From Rhynchopus euleeides (taxonomy: Eukaryota > Euglenozoa > Diplonemea > Diplonemida > Diplonemidae), in the NCBI GenBank assembly GCA_963210315.1, contig OY723280.1, positions 1 to 64,000 on the forward strand: 64,000 nt of DNA, read 5' to 3'. A program made the position numbers and the translations under genes. Below the pieces are notes generated by a model, which saw only the letters and a program-made list of their open reading frames with translations, was not told the origin of the DNA and searched no databases. Positions 42,410 to 53,544 of the stretch are shown here, one piece after another; position 1 is the first letter of the stretch; every line of letters begins with the position of its first letter.

Positions 42410-43372
42410 TCACGCCGCCTGTGTCGAAGGTTTGGAGGCTGCGTTAGCGTCTGTACCGTTCTTCTTCGCCTTCTTCCGGGTCGGTTCCTTCTTCCCCAGT
42501 GCGAGTAATTTGTAAGCTGGTGTCAGTTGGTCCGATGTGAGCTGCTTCGTCTTCTCCATGGTATCCAGTTCCTCGGCAGGGATGTGTGTGAGCCGCACCT
42601 CACCAACGAGATCCCGCCACTCGCTATCGGACACAGATTTGTTGTGCGGCGCGTTGCGGTAATCTATCATGAACTTCAGAAGGCTGGACTCGCTTGAGAC
42701 GGCAAAGTCATCCGAAGACGCAAGACTCTTGAGAACACCCTGCGACATGCGCAGTGCCGAGGGGTGAGCCAGGACAGCATCAGGTCTGCTGCACATGAAA
42801 GTGATGCACTGTTTGACAACAGATGAAAGTGCGAGGTCCCAGCGGGCGGTTCGAGGCGATTCGACGCTCGACTCCAACGGTTTGAGACAGTCCTCGTCTA
42901 ATTCCAGTACTCTGTTCGCCCAGATGAAACTACGGTCTAAGTCCAGCTTTGCCTTCAGGTGCGTCTCCAGCTTGTCCAGAAGCGACTTCAGCTCAAGGTA
43001 TTCCGCTGTGACCAAGCATTCGAGGGGGTCTTCATCCTGAAGGTCAAGTCTGCCTGTGTACAAGTACCGCTGGACAACTTTAAGGGGTCCCAGCGGTGCC
43101 TCGACTTCCAGCTCCCGGTGGGTTGTTCCGCTCTCGGGGGAGGCCTGGTCGAGCATATCGTCGAGGACTTTGCACCGGCCTGCCAAGATACCTGCGTGGC
43201 CCCACAGCTCCTCTTTCCCCGTCTTGATGCAGACATCAGCATACCACCGCCTCGGGTCGCTCAGCATCTTGTGTAAAGTCGATTCCACGTCTTCTATGCC
43301 ATTCGCATCCTTCGTGTTCTTCGTATCATTCGCGGAGTCCGGGGGAGTAGACCCCGCAACATTCGATGCCAT
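42410..43372 (-). CDS. BTB/POZ domain protein
   Basis: 320 aa; the start at 43372 is chosen because the frame upstream is unlike protein. Residues about 30-130 form a BTB/POZ fold: WYADVCIKTGKEELWGHAGI, LAGRCKVLDDML, VVQRYLYTGRLDLQ and CLVTAEYLELKSLLDKLETH match the DVxxxxxxxxxxHxxxL..., YxYTGxL and AxxLxLxxL landmarks. The middle (FMCSRPDAVLAHPSALRMSQ, LLKFMIDYRN) resembles a BACK helix bundle. No kelch repeats follow. The tail is Lys-rich (KKEPTRKKAKKNG). BTB proteins often serve as substrate adaptors for Cullin-3 ubiquitin ligases; an E2 gene lies 4 kb away, but no link is shown. Confidence 0.85.
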   Translation of the reverse strand: MASNVAGSTPPDSANDTKNTKDANGIEDVESTLHKMLSDPRRWYADVCIKTGKEELWGHAGILAGRCKVLDDMLDQASPESGTTHRELEVEAPLGPLKVVQRYLYTGRLDLQDEDPLECLVTAEYLELKSLLDKLETHLKAKLDLDRSFIWANRVLELDEDCLKPLESSVESPRTARWDLALSSVVKQCITFMCSRPDAVLAHPSALRMSQGVLKSLASSDDFAVSSESSLLKFMIDYRNAPHNKSVSDSEWRDLVGEVRLTHIPAEELDTMEKTKQLTSDQLTPAYKLLALGKKEPTRKKAKKNGTDANAASKPSTQAA

Positions 43373-43531
43373 TGCAAGGTGTTCTCTGTTTGAGGATGAA
43401 CGGCATGTAACAACATGTGTGTAGCATTCCAACTTGCACGTGGCTGGCAGGAGGAGGGGCAACCTTTGGGCGAAACTGACCACAGGACTCTAAGACAATA
43501 CGGATACACAACGAAGGCAAGAACAACACAT

Positions 43532-44539
43532 CTATGAAGGTCGTGTCCACTGCTTGGTCCCATTTACATGTCGGTAGAACACGTGCCCCTTCGTGGACTG
43601 CACCTGCGTCCACCCAGCTGGTAATGTGGCAGGGACGTCGACGGGTTCCGGACCGTACTTCTTCACGAGAGCCTGCATCAACTCCTCCTCCTGCCCTGCA
43701 TGCTCCTGGAGCAATGCAGGGACAGCGGGGAGCCTGTGCGGGTTATACCGGTCGAAGAAGGCAAGGAGGCGTGCCCTGTAGACGGGGTCAATGATGCGCT
43801 GCTTGGATTTTGTGGGGACGGCACTCAGGGACATGGGCCCGATGGGGATGTCACCCACCTCTGTCCTCTGCGTCTGCTCCGGCGGGAGTTGGTGGATGAA
43901 GCGCCTCGGCGACTCTGATGCAGCAGCCTGCAGCACCTTGACGTCCACCTCCGTGTCCATCGGGTCTGGGAGCGCATTCGCGTGGGGGTCACGGCCCTCC
44001 CACAGCAGGCGGGCCAGGTGCACTTCGATGCTGCGGCTCTGTGTGTCGAAGGGCTCCTGCCCGATGCGCACCTCATGCGGCAGCACATTCAGCGGCTCCG
44101 ACACGTGGTCATCGAAGAGCACTGCAAGGCGGTGCGGGTCATCCGACGTCGGCGGCCCCAAGACAACACCCCTGCACCCGAGGCACACGGCACGGAAGGC
44201 TTCGCCTGTGTTGTCTCGAGCGAACAGATCCTTCGCAGCTTCCACCTGCTGCCCCGGTACGAAGCCGTGGTACATCGTCGCACTCGCTCCGCTGCCGAGC
44301 CCACCATGCAGTGCAATCGGGTCAGCACCTTGGTGCTGGTGCTGGTGCTGGTGCGGCACAGGGCCGTGCTGCTCCCGCTCACGCATCATGCCTGCCATCA
44401 CCTCGCTGGGTGTGCCGCCGTACTGCGGTGGGGGGGAGACCACCAGGCCATGTGGGGTGCCGGTGGGTGCGTCGTACGGCCGAGCATCGTAGGCATGGGG
44501 GGGGAGGGATGCCGCGTGCTTGCCGTACACGCCGTCCAT
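43532..44539 (-). CDS. WW-domain protein with YNP...KYGPEP motif
   Basis: 335 aa. The N-terminus is Pro/Gly/His-rich and includes a (HQ)4 run. The middle (VPGQQVEAAKDLF, CLGCRGVVLGPPTSDDPHRL, AVLFDDH) looks like a small beta barrel. Next comes LLAFFDRYNPHRLPAVPALL with EEELMQALVKKYGPEP, a helical motif that I recall from trypanosomatid and other protist proteins, usually written YNPxK...KYGPEP. The protein ends in a WW domain (LPAGWTQVQ...VFYRHVNGTKQWTRP) with tryptophans 21 residues apart. It lies 159 nt downstream of the BTB gene start on the same strand. Confidence 0.85.
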   Translation of the reverse strand: MDGVYGKHAASLPPHAYDARPYDAPTGTPHGLVVSPPPQYGGTPSEVMAGMMREREQHGPVPHQHQHQHQGADPIALHGGLGSGASATMYHGFVPGQQVEAAKDLFARDNTGEAFRAVCLGCRGVVLGPPTSDDPHRLAVLFDDHVSEPLNVLPHEVRIGQEPFDTQSRSIEVHLARLLWEGRDPHANALPDPMDTEVDVKVLQAAASESPRRFIHQLPPEQTQRTEVGDIPIGPMSLSAVPTKSKQRIIDPVYRARLLAFFDRYNPHRLPAVPALLQEHAGQEEELMQALVKKYGPEPVDVPATLPAGWTQVQSTKGHVFYRHVNGTKQWTRPS

Positions 44540-45733
44540 CACAGAGCACCTGTCTGGCGTGGTGTGGTGTGGCGTGCGGAGGGGCTGGAGCGGGGAACAA
44601 AGAAACACAAATCCTGCTGTGAGTTGTGCGGTGTTTCCCCTCAGCCCCCCTTCCAACCTTGCGTATTGAAAGTGGTAAGAAAACACGCAGATCGCCCGTC
44701 CTTCCTCGACCTCACGACTCCCCCCCTACGCACCTACGGTGCTCAAACAAGTTTGTGGTGGGAGTCTTCGGTCAGACATATGACACAAAACATGGCGTGC
44801 AGGGTGCAGGCAGCGCGCGCAAATGCGACCTGTTTCCGGGTGCCCGCGCGCTCCCGGCGACCGTGCACCCTGGGTGCACGGGTTTGGGCTGAATCTGGGT
44901 GACGTACGAGTAGGGCTCCCACCCTGAACATGGGCTATCTGCAGTCACTCCAGGGACCTGACATCACCTGAAAGTGACCCAAAAGTGCGGAATCTTCGAC
45001 TCGCGGAATCACGATTGACCCCTTCCATTGCACTCTTTGGGCTCTGTGCGGATCGTAGTGGGGTCACTTTGTGGGTCTAGGTGTCAAGCTTCACCCATGA
45101 AATGTGGGCCTAGTTCAGGGGCTGGTCGTAGGAGAATGTGACTGGGAGGCCGAGAGTCAGCCAGCCCACCCACCCAGCGGGACCCCCTCCTCGGGTGTTC
45201 CGAAACCCCCTTCTTTTGAATATTTGGAATCTGTGCGCATCGTAGTGGGGTCACTTTGTAGGTCTATGTGACAAGCTTTAAGCTTTGTCCATGAAATGTG
45301 GCTCTGGTTCAGGGGCTGGTCATGGGTGAAGGTGACTGGGAGTAACACACCATGCCACCTCGGAGTGTTTAGCTAAGGGAATCGGCAGGAGTTTGGAGCC
45401 AAGGCGGTGACCGGGTGTGTCTCCGGTTTGATTTGTATGATTGACTTCTACTTTCTTAGAATCCACACACCTCTGAATTAGGTTACACTAACCCGCGTTC
45501 GCTTCGCCTCTCGCTTTTCGTTCTTTTTTTAAGCACACTCGTGTGAGCGGAAAGCGCCCCACCACAGCTGCAACCAAACGTGCTCTATACACTAACCCCA
45601 CCCTTCATCAGGCTCAGGGTGTGATCAGTTCAGGGTTTTGTGTGTAGAAGCGTCAACGCAACAAACAAAGGAAATTCATCAGAGCGGTTGTAGCTGTGAA
45701 GTGATAGGGCGCTTTTACCCTCCTTCCCTTAAT
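44540..45733. other. Intergenic DNA with a dispersed repeat in tandem
   Basis: Two copies of a repeat of about 180 bp start near 45046 and 45228: CTGTGCGGATCGTAGTGGGG...CACTTTG, then CCATGAAATGTGG, GGGGCTGGTC and GTGACTGGGAG. A third lies at 46395-46580 and the core recurs, partly inverted, inside the foldback element at 20391-21014. Confidence 0.7.
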
Positions 45734-46521
45734 ATGTCCTACATGGCCACGCTCCCCGCCAACCTCCAAGCGCTGTCAACGCAGCTGGAGGAGGGAGCAG
45801 CGGGTGGCACCCGCTACAAATACAACGCGCCACCCGAGGTCGAGGGCGCGGGCTTGTCAGCTCCCGTGGCAGCTGCTCTGGGGAAATCGGCATGGTGTCC
45901 CTTCAGGGCGCTGAGGCGACGTTGGTCGAGTTGGTGTCCGAGTGCCAGGAGGAGGAGGTACCCCCGGAGTTCCTGACGACGCAGCTGCAGGCCCTGTGCG
46001 GGGACGGATTGCCCGATGTGGGCAAGTGGGTGGCCGTCAGGGTGCTGGCGGCCATCCACGTGGCGAAGAACTCCGCCGAGGCAGGGGCCGACTCCACCCC
46101 GATCCCCCTCACCAAGTCGGTCAGCCACGCGCAGGCTGAGGATGCACATCGACAGACGCCGCACGCTACCGCAGGGGAAGGGGAGGTGCCAGCCCCTGCT
46201 GCCATGAAAGGGTGGCAGCTCAGCGAGCAGGCGTCTGGGTTGATAGGGCAGGTGGTGGTCCTCTCCGCAGCACCTCCCGGGACTCACGCCGTCAAGCGGT
46301 ACGCAGGGAAGCTGACGGCTGCGGGGAGTTCGTGCATTCTGCTGCGGTCATTGTGCTACAACCACGCTGAGGGCTGTGAAACACACCAGGGTGACTGGGT
46401 GACACACACCATGCCACCCCACCCCACCCAGCGGGACCCTCCTCGGGTATTCCAAAACCCCTTTCTTTTGAACGTTTGGAATTTGTGCGGATCACAGTGG
46501 AGTCATTTTGATGGTGTGTGA
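45734..46521 (+). CDS. Hypothetical protein, only plus-strand gene candidate
   Basis: The first frame (from 45734, MSYMATLPANLQALSTQLEE) is continued in another frame from 45907. A 41 nt segment 45866-45906 (GTGGCAG...CCTTCAG) would work as a phase-0 intron but lacks the GTATGY signal of the other genes. A simple frameshift, or a start at 45892, is an alternative. The body (LVELVSECQEEEVPPEFLTT, VGKWVAVRVLAAIHVAKNS) looks helical and protein-like. From about 46386 the frame runs into the dispersed repeat, so the C-terminus is probably not original. No family recognised. Confidence 0.45.
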
Positions 46522-47483
46522 GCCAAGTATCACCCATGAAACGCGGGTCTGGTTAAGGGACTGGTCGTGGAAATCCGTGAACTACCAGAAATCCTTACCC
46601 CAGGGCCCACAGGGCCTGGGGGGGGGGGGGGGGGGAGGGATGGAGGTCCAGTCGCGTCTGCCTGCAGTTGGGGCCACGGGGGGCGGTACACATGCTAGAT
46701 TCCGACACAGAAACAGAAACAAAAACAAACACAACTGCCAGGCAGAGTTCCGAAGAATGCGCATGTTCTTTGAGAAGGCCAGGAAAAAATCTGGGGGTAA
46801 CTGCACCACCCCCACCACCCACTCCTACACCCCACACCCCGTTGGTTTATGGTGATGCCTTCCCACACACCCACCCACCCACACCACCCAGTGCTGGTGG
46901 TGTTCTTTGTTGCGTTTAGGTGGGGGATGCCACGCCACCATCTCTCACCCGACTTGGCGGAAAGAAAGGACGCACCATTTTGACAAACACAAACGCGCAA
47001 TGTAGCTGCGCATTACAACTCACATATCGTATCAGATAGCAGGCATCAGACATCTGATGCTAGGGTTCCGCTCCCCCAGACGAGGAACACACGGGACGGC
47101 CTGTGCGGTCCCAAGAGACGCCATAGAGTGATCTCCATGGCACAACGGATCCACACATGTCAACACAGAGCTCAGAGCCTGTGTGGCATTCTTGGTTGGT
47201 GACCCAGGGGGGGGGAAAGGGGTGTAGCATACAGCACCCCCCCCCCCTTCCTCCGGTGCTACCCGTGTCACCCCCCCCACCCCTACCCCCCCTCTCAGCT
47301 TCTGGAGGGCCACAGCGCACCACCCCCCACCCTCCCCAGCCACATGCAACGACGCCCCGCACACTGCCCGGCACCTCGTCCCCCTTCGCCACGAGTGCGT
47401 GGGAGTGTTGCAGGAACACTCACACCTGCGCTTCCTGAGAGTGGCTTACGGTGTGTCGGGACAGCACCACGGCAAGGGCTGCA
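46522..47483. other. Spacer with G and C tracts
   Basis: Contains the end of the third dispersed-repeat copy (to 46580), an 18 base G run (46620-46637) and C-rich tracts (47240-47290). No gene supported. Confidence 0.5.
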
Positions 47484-48200
47484 TCAGGAGCCGGACTGTC
47501 CTGCATAAAGGCTCTTCAGCAGTTCCTTGTCGCCGCCGACAATGGGGATGAGTGACTTGAGGAGGTCAACGTTGGTGAGCCCCTCCGCCTGCATCTCCTC
47601 CACCAGACGCTCCTCGGGGGACTTCTGCGGGGGGGGCTGCTCTGCGGGCGCCTCTTCCCTCTTCCGCTTGCCTGCCGCCTGCTCCTTCTCCTGGGCTGCC
47701 TTCTCTGCTGCCTCCTGCACCTTCCGCTCGGCCTCCTTCCGCTTTTTGTAGTTCGCCGACGCGTGCTTCTGAGTGAACTTCTTCACCTCCTTTTCATACT
47801 CGGCGCGGTTTGAATCGAACAGGCTTCCCGCCTTTCCGTTCGCAGGAGACGCGGGGTTGGGGTCGGTGAAGAGAGACTGGATGGAGAGCAGCGTCTTCTC
47901 CCCTGTGTACGTCGGCTGCCACTGGTTCTGCAGGATGTCGAGGCAGATGTCGCCGTTGGTGAACACGTTCGGGTGGAACATCTTCGTCTCGAACCGCACC
48001 CTCGGCGGCTTGAAGGGGTAGTCCTTCGGGAAGTCCATCACCACCAAGAAGTCACCACCCTCGAAAGGCGTCCCGACAGGGCCTTCAATAGCCGCCTTCC
48101 ATTTGAACGTCGTGCAGTTTTCCAAGTCAATGATGATGCCATCTGTCTTGTTATCCTTCATCCGCTGCAGCTCCTTCTCAAGTCTTTTTGAGGCACTCAT
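47484..48200 (-). CDS. Ubiquitin-conjugating enzyme E2
   Basis: 238 aa from the ATG at 48200. The UBC fold spans residues 1-150: MSASKRLEKELQRMK, GPVGTPFEGGDF, FPKDYPFKPPRVRF, then the HPN motif and the catalytic cysteine in HPNVFTNGDICLDIL, followed by WQPTYTGEKTLLSIQSLFTD and the NPASPAN loop. A Lys/Glu/Ala-rich helix with a possible nuclear signal (KRKREEAPAE) and a short helical end (LVEEMQAEGLTNVDLLKSL) extend it beyond a core E2. It transfers activated ubiquitin to substrates with an E3. The start is certain because the upstream frame has no E2 sequence. Confidence 0.95.
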   Translation of the reverse strand: MSASKRLEKELQRMKDNKTDGIIIDLENCTTFKWKAAIEGPVGTPFEGGDFLVVMDFPKDYPFKPPRVRFETKMFHPNVFTNGDICLDILQNQWQPTYTGEKTLLSIQSLFTDPNPASPANGKAGSLFDSNRAEYEKEVKKFTQKHASANYKKRKEAERKVQEAAEKAAQEKEQAAGKRKREEAPAEQPPPQKSPEERLVEEMQAEGLTNVDLLKSLIPIVGGDKELLKSLYAGQSGS

Positions 48201-48535
48201 ATTGAATGGCGGCCTCTGTGTTTCTGAAGGCAGGGGTTCGTGTCGGACACAAACAGAATTCACTCGGCTGTTGGAAAGCAGCGAGGGGACAGGAGGTTGC
48301 CCAGCTGGGGACTGGTGGCTTCTGTACCACCGCTGAATCCGCAGAACGCTCGCCCCTTCTATCCAGTGCAGGTTAGGAGGCTGGGGTTTCGTTCGAATAA
48401 AAAGGGCTGTTCTGAAAAAGGCTGCACGACGTGCACTTTGGGAAGCGAAGCATCCACCAGCAGAAGGCCGGCGCACGGGAGGGCTAGCCAGCCATGGTCC
48501 CCATCAGGAGGCAGGCTGCAAGGTCAACGGCAAGT

Positions 48536-50686
48536 CTACACGTCGTCTGTGGCCTGTGGGGCTAGTGGGGCCTCGGGGCCCTCCAATTCGGATACTGCGT
48601 GCATCACAGCATCGGCAGAGAGAGCCAGCAGCAGAATCATAACCTGTGCAGCAACATGCAGGGGGCACAGACGCACATACCGCATTGTACAGGTCACCGC
48701 CGGGTCGCTCAGGCCAGCAGTCCCCGATTGTCGAAGCGCGGTTGATGCGCTCCAAGTCGTCACGCCACAGGCGGAGATCGCGATGCGAGGGGTGGGGTCG
48801 CATCTCGATGAGGGCATGCCGTGCCACCACGGCCTGGGCCAAGTTCCCAGACCACAGGTGGTAGTATGCGAGATGCAGCAGGCAGTACCACCGCTGTGGA
48901 GGGTGTGGTGTGGGTTGGGGTGACGAAGGTGAGACAAATGCTGGAAGCAGCAACTACATACGTCGCCAGGCCCGTGTCCAGACTTATCTCCAGATCGCTC
49001 GGTTTCTGCGACGACTTCCAGAAACCGTTCGAGAACGGGAACGACATACTGCGCACCGTTCCTGCGGGCATGGAACCCTGCCATGCGGTAGGCGGTGCAC
49101 CACGACAGCAGGGGTTCGCGCATGACAGGGGAAAGGGGCCCCACGACTCGTTCATACAGCCTCAAGCTATTCGTGGCGACCTGAAGTGCTTGCTCAGCCC
49201 TTTGCAACCCCAGATATGACAGTGACAGGAGGTGCAGCGCCTTGGCATGCTCGAAAGGCGACAAGGCTGTGCCGAAGCGGTTGAGGTAGTCGATGTACAT
49301 CATCGTCAGCACCCCCAGCCACTTGGCTGCTGCTGAGTACTGCTTCGTATGGAGGCACACTTCTGCGACGAGGCGCATGCTGTTCATCGTGCGGGGGTGG
49401 TGCTCGCCGAGTGTCGAGTGCAGGTTCTTGTATGCCTTTGTTGCCAGTGTCTGGGCCTCGTCGAAGTTCTTCATCTTCAGGGCAAACATAGACATGAGCT
49501 GGAGGTTAGGCGCGATGTCAACACTCTCTTCCGTGTGGTGCTGCACACGCTCCACCAGGGCGGATTTGAATTGCGTTTCCGCGTCATGGTCACGGCCGAG
49601 CTGGCTCAGCGCGACACCCAGCATCAACGCCACACCCTCCCTCGCTGCACGCACTGTGTCGTCGGAGGTGATGTCGTCAAATAGCTTCAGCGCATCGCGT
49701 GCATGATCCACAGCAGAAGTGTACTCGCCCTGCAGGAAGTCCACCTGCATCATGGTCGACAGCATGACGGCCCTCTCGCGGACGGGGTCGAACCCAAGCG
49801 GGTCGTCACCCTGCTCGACGTGGAGGGTCGGGTCGAACGACTCGAACATTGACTGGAGGATGCGCACAGCAACCTGGCAATGCTCCAGCTGCTTGTTGTG
49901 GAGACACGCAAAGGCGTACACGTTGAGGACAGGCAGCAGCGATGGGTGCCGCGGTCCGTGGGAGCGCTGCATCAGCGTCACTGCCTCCCGACTCAACCGC
50001 AGTGCCTGCAGCGGCTGCTCTGCCGGGCCGTCACTTCGCAGAAGCTCGGTTGCTTCTCGCAACTTTTTTGACACGATCGACCGGATCTCCACAGGTGGCA
50101 CAGTCGCAAGCTTCAACGGGGCCTCCTCCGTGCCGGAACCGGGTTCGAGCAACGTGCGCATGCCCTTCGCCGCCTCGTCCTTGACTGCCACTTCCGTGGC
50201 ACTGCGTGACCACCACCGCTTCAGCTGTGCCAAGCGCGAATTCTCCCTGCGCGGTCGCAGGGCGGGATCCTCGCGGAAATCGGGTTGGCTGTCGTCAGCC
50301 TTGTCGCCCTGCACGCTTGTCTTCAGGGGGGTCGCCGGCAGGTCTGGCACAGGGCTCACCATGTCCGTCAGCGTGCGCTTGCCCTTGAGCTCCTCGGGCG
50401 CCACGACAGTCTTCTTCGGGAGGCTGAGTGCCACGTCGGGGGTCGTGGTCGAGGGAAAGGGCAGCCTCGGGATGCCGTCCTTCATGACCACCAGGATGGA
50501 GCGGTACCTCAGCTCCGCAAACCCTTCGCTGATCAGCTGCGACGTTGCCTCCCGCACCACATCCTCCTCGTTGTCGGACTGTAGTCGCTTGTCCCGCACC
50601 ACCTTGTGTATTCTCTCACGAATTGTTGCTGGCTTCAACCCGGTGCGCACCAGCCTGCGCGCCAGAGTCCTCCCCGGTGCCGACAT
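48536..50686 (-). CDS. TPR-like repeat protein, three exons
   Basis: Exons 50686-48962, 48893-48681 and 48643-48536 give 681 aa. Introns are 68 nt (GTATGT...TCCACAG) and 37 nt (GTATGT...TGCACAG), both phase 0. The N-terminus is basic (RTLARRLVRTGLKP), followed by a Pro/Ser/Thr-rich linker. From about residue 205 helical repeats of the kinesin-light-chain/TPR type run to the end, for example SREAVTLMQRSHGPRHPSLL, QTLATKAYKNLHSTLGEHHP and LLHLAYYHLWSGNLAQAVVA. Unspliced translation would give a nonsense Cys/His-rich segment after GPGD. A scaffold or adaptor role is likely; nothing more specific is supported. Confidence 0.87.
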   Translation of the reverse strand: MSAPGRTLARRLVRTGLKPATIRERIHKVVRDKRLQSDNEEDVVREATSQLISEGFAELRYRSILVVMKDGIPRLPFPSTTTPDVALSLPKKTVVAPEELKGKRTLTDMVSPVPDLPATPLKTSVQGDKADDSQPDFREDPALRPRRENSRLAQLKRWWSRSATEVAVKDEAAKGMRTLLEPGSGTEEAPLKLATVPPVEIRSIVSKKLREATELLRSDGPAEQPLQALRLSREAVTLMQRSHGPRHPSLLPVLNVYAFACLHNKQLEHCQVAVRILQSMFESFDPTLHVEQGDDPLGFDPVRERAVMLSTMMQVDFLQGEYTSAVDHARDALKLFDDITSDDTVRAAREGVALMLGVALSQLGRDHDAETQFKSALVERVQHHTEESVDIAPNLQLMSMFALKMKNFDEAQTLATKAYKNLHSTLGEHHPRTMNSMRLVAEVCLHTKQYSAAAKWLGVLTMMYIDYLNRFGTALSPFEHAKALHLLSLSYLGLQRAEQALQVATNSLRLYERVVGPLSPVMREPLLSWCTAYRMAGFHARRNGAQYVVPVLERFLEVVAETERSGDKSGHGPGDVCSCCFQHLSHLRHPNPHHTLHSGGTACCISHTTTCGLGTWPRPWWHGMPSSRCDPTPRIAISACGVTTWSASTALRQSGTAGLSDPAVTCTMRYVRLCPLHVAAQVMILLLALSADAVMHAVSELEGPEAPLAPQATDDV

Positions 50687-51145
50687 GATGTTCGTGACAT
50701 TCTGTCAGGGGCGGTGATGGGACTCAGGCAAATACGGAGACACGCGCGACACGTCGCAACAAAGCGGGGGCGGGAACAAGACGGAGACTAGATATGCGCC
50801 TTCATGACGTGTGGGTAATCCAAAAGAGCCCGATTGCCGAGCCGTTTTTTCTGGATATCAGTTTGCTGAAGCAAGTGGCGTGGCGACACAGCTTCGTGAG
50901 GCGAATGTTCACATGTGGCAGAACTCCTGAAAATGACTCAATTCCAAGTCAAAAGTGGGGTTTTGATAGACAGGATCGCACAACGAGGGAGGAGCGTGGC
51001 GTGGGGGCTCTGAAGGAGGCCATATGTTCGTGCCGCAAACCCGACCTGTTTATATTTTCCCCTCCTGAGACGATCGGTCTGATTCGCTCTGCGCTGCGGA
51101 AAGGCGTCTACGGAAGCCACAAACATGCGACCGTCATCGTGCGTA

Positions 51146-52561
51146 TTACTCCATTTGCGGAGGTGGGAACGGCGTCGCCTTGCAAAGCTCCTGTGGTGAT
51201 TGTGAGTGAGTGCCAAATGCCTAGACACAACATACCGCATCCCACACACGGCAACCAAGGATTGTGAAGGTGTTCGGCCCGAGGTAGCAGGACACTGCGA
51301 GGTACGGGTGCTGCTCGGGCTTGCAGGGCAGCGACCCCACCAGGCTGCTGTCGCGGTAGAAGTGTACGCTGTCCCGCGTGACAAGCAGACGAACCGTCAC
51401 ACCAGGGCCGAAGGCAGAGCCCTCCTTCGCCTGCATATCACCCTCATGCATGAGGTGCCCTGTGGACTGGTAGCCGAAAGACTGGCTGTCCCCGCCCACA
51501 AAGGGTGTAGGATCGGTGTCAGCGATACCGACAGCCACAATGCGGACCTCCTCAGTAATAGCCAGGTCGACCTGCACAGCGCCGCCTGCCTTGAGCGCCT
51601 CAACAGGCAGGGGCGTGCTGCTGAGCAAGGTACGCCACCCCGCAGACACCTGGCAGCTCGCCGTCAGGCCACGGTCAGCAACAGCAAACTCGTGAGCAAA
51701 AGGATTGAACGTGAGGGGGAAAGGCTTCAACGCATCAGCCGACTTCCGACCCTCGTACTCGGTACGGCACCGTGACAGGAGTGGGGATACGACAGTGTCA
51801 GGTGAGCGCTCCCGGAAGGTCGCCCCGAAGTACGCCTCGGCTTCGCTGAGCAGTGTCTCCTCGTGCATCTGAGTGGGGCAGAGCTCCTGCATCTGGTGAA
51901 ACACCTGCCGCGCAGACTCCAGAAAGTAGGACGACGCCTCCTGCTTGAAGGCCGCCCGCAGCACAAAGTTCGACAGCTGCGAGCAGTCGCGCAGCACAAC
52001 GTCGGTGAACGGGATCCCCGAAGGGCCCCCGAACACCGGCCCACGCACGAAGTCATTCGCCTTGGAGGCATTGCACACAGTGACGATGCCCAGCGCGTCG
52101 ATGCACTGCGATGCGCGCCCCACAAAACCGATGACATGGTGCCCCTCCTTCTCGAGGAACCGCGCTTCCCCTTCTGTACCGCCGAGCCACTTGGTCCGCA
52201 TGCCCCGCTTGTTCGTGTGTATTGTGATTGCGCTGAGGTGCGAATTCCGCTCGGCATCCCTGCACTTGATCCCCACCTTCTGGATCACCTCCCCGTCCTC
52301 CAGCTCGCACTCGACACGCTGCGCCCCTTCCTTCTGGAAGTCGCCGTGCCGCTTGCTCGCCCCGTTGCTCCACTCCGTTTCAATCCCCAGCACATGCCTG
52401 TCGTTGTGAACCACAACCACGCGCTTCACCTGCAGCGGCGCCCCCTTCAGATGGATCGGATCGATCTTCGCCCCTGCACCTGTCCCGTGCAGAATGGGGC
52501 ACATCCCTGATGCAGAAGGGCTGCGCGGAGGCGACGCAGAAGACGACGTCATGTCCGCCAT
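51146..52561 (-). CDS. Jacalin-SPRY lectin-like protein
   Basis: Exons 52561-51236 and 51190-51146 (45 nt intron, GTATGT...ACCACAG) give 456 aa ending ELCKATPFPPPQME. Residues about 20-165 form a jacalin-like beta prism: GTGAGAKIDPIHLKG, HVLGIETEWSNGASKRHGDF, LSAITIHTNKRGMRTKWLGG, VIGFVGRASQCIDALGIV. Residues about 290-440 match a SPRY domain: AVGIADTDPTPF, SFGYQSTGHL, GVTVRLLVTRDSVHFYRDSS, PYLAVSCYLG. Jacalin domains bind mannose or galactose glycans; SPRY domains bind proteins. There is no signal peptide, so it is probably cytosolic. The combination is unusual. Confidence 0.87.
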
Positions 52562-53544
52562 GATTGGAGCACCGTGCGTGCCCTCTCTCTTTGCCCCCTG
52601 TGCGTTGCGGTATGTGTGGTATCACGTGGCATGGCTCCTACGAGTGGGTGAGAGGGGATGCCGAATGGGCACAGCTCCTCCCGAATGGTGAAACACGGCT
52701 GTGGGGGTGGGTGGGTGGGTGGGTGTCGATCTGCCGTTTTTTCGTCGAAGAAGAGACAACAGCGTCCATCCAAACACCGCCTCTCTCTCCCCCCCCCCCC
52801 CAACCCCCCCAAGGCGTCTTTCCCCGCATGAGATGACCCGCCAGAAGAACTTTAGGGCGCGCCACACACATTCACACACACACATCCCCCCCACCTCACC
52901 CCCCACCCCCACCCCTACCCCCGGGTGGAGCTATCCCACTGTGTGGCACGTGTCATCGTTTAGCCAATTAAGGGTCACAGGATATAAACGGGCCCACGTA
53001 ATGGTTGGGATGGATGCTTCAGAAAGCGGCACAGCGCCCAGTCGGGGGGTGGGGGGCGGGGGGGGGGGGGGGGGGTGAGGGGGTGGGGGGCGGGAGTGTC
53101 GGTTGATCCCGTCATCGGAGGGGGGGGGGGGGGTTGTGTGAGGGGGTGGGGTGACTTGAGGGGAGACCCAGGGTGGGGGTTCAACAGGCGGGTCGGTACA
53201 AACAATATGGGATGTGTGGTGGGGCGGTGGGGGGGTGGGGGTGGGGGTTGACAAAAAGTAGTGGGAGCCCCCCCCCCAGTGATCTCGCTGGGCTCGTGCT
53301 CAAAACTTTAATAGGTAGGGCAGCTGCCCTACCTGGTAAAAGGGAGGAAATGGAACACTATCGACACATGTCACTCAACACGGGGGAATGGGGAGGGGAG
53401 AGGTTGTGGTGAAACGCACACACCTCGACCTGTGATGAGGTGAGATGTGGCTCTGCAATTACGGCACTACGCGTGCCGTAAACTCGAATGACCTGCTTTC
53501 TCCGTGTTCCATTTCCTCCTTCATTGCATGAGGCTACAAAAAAA

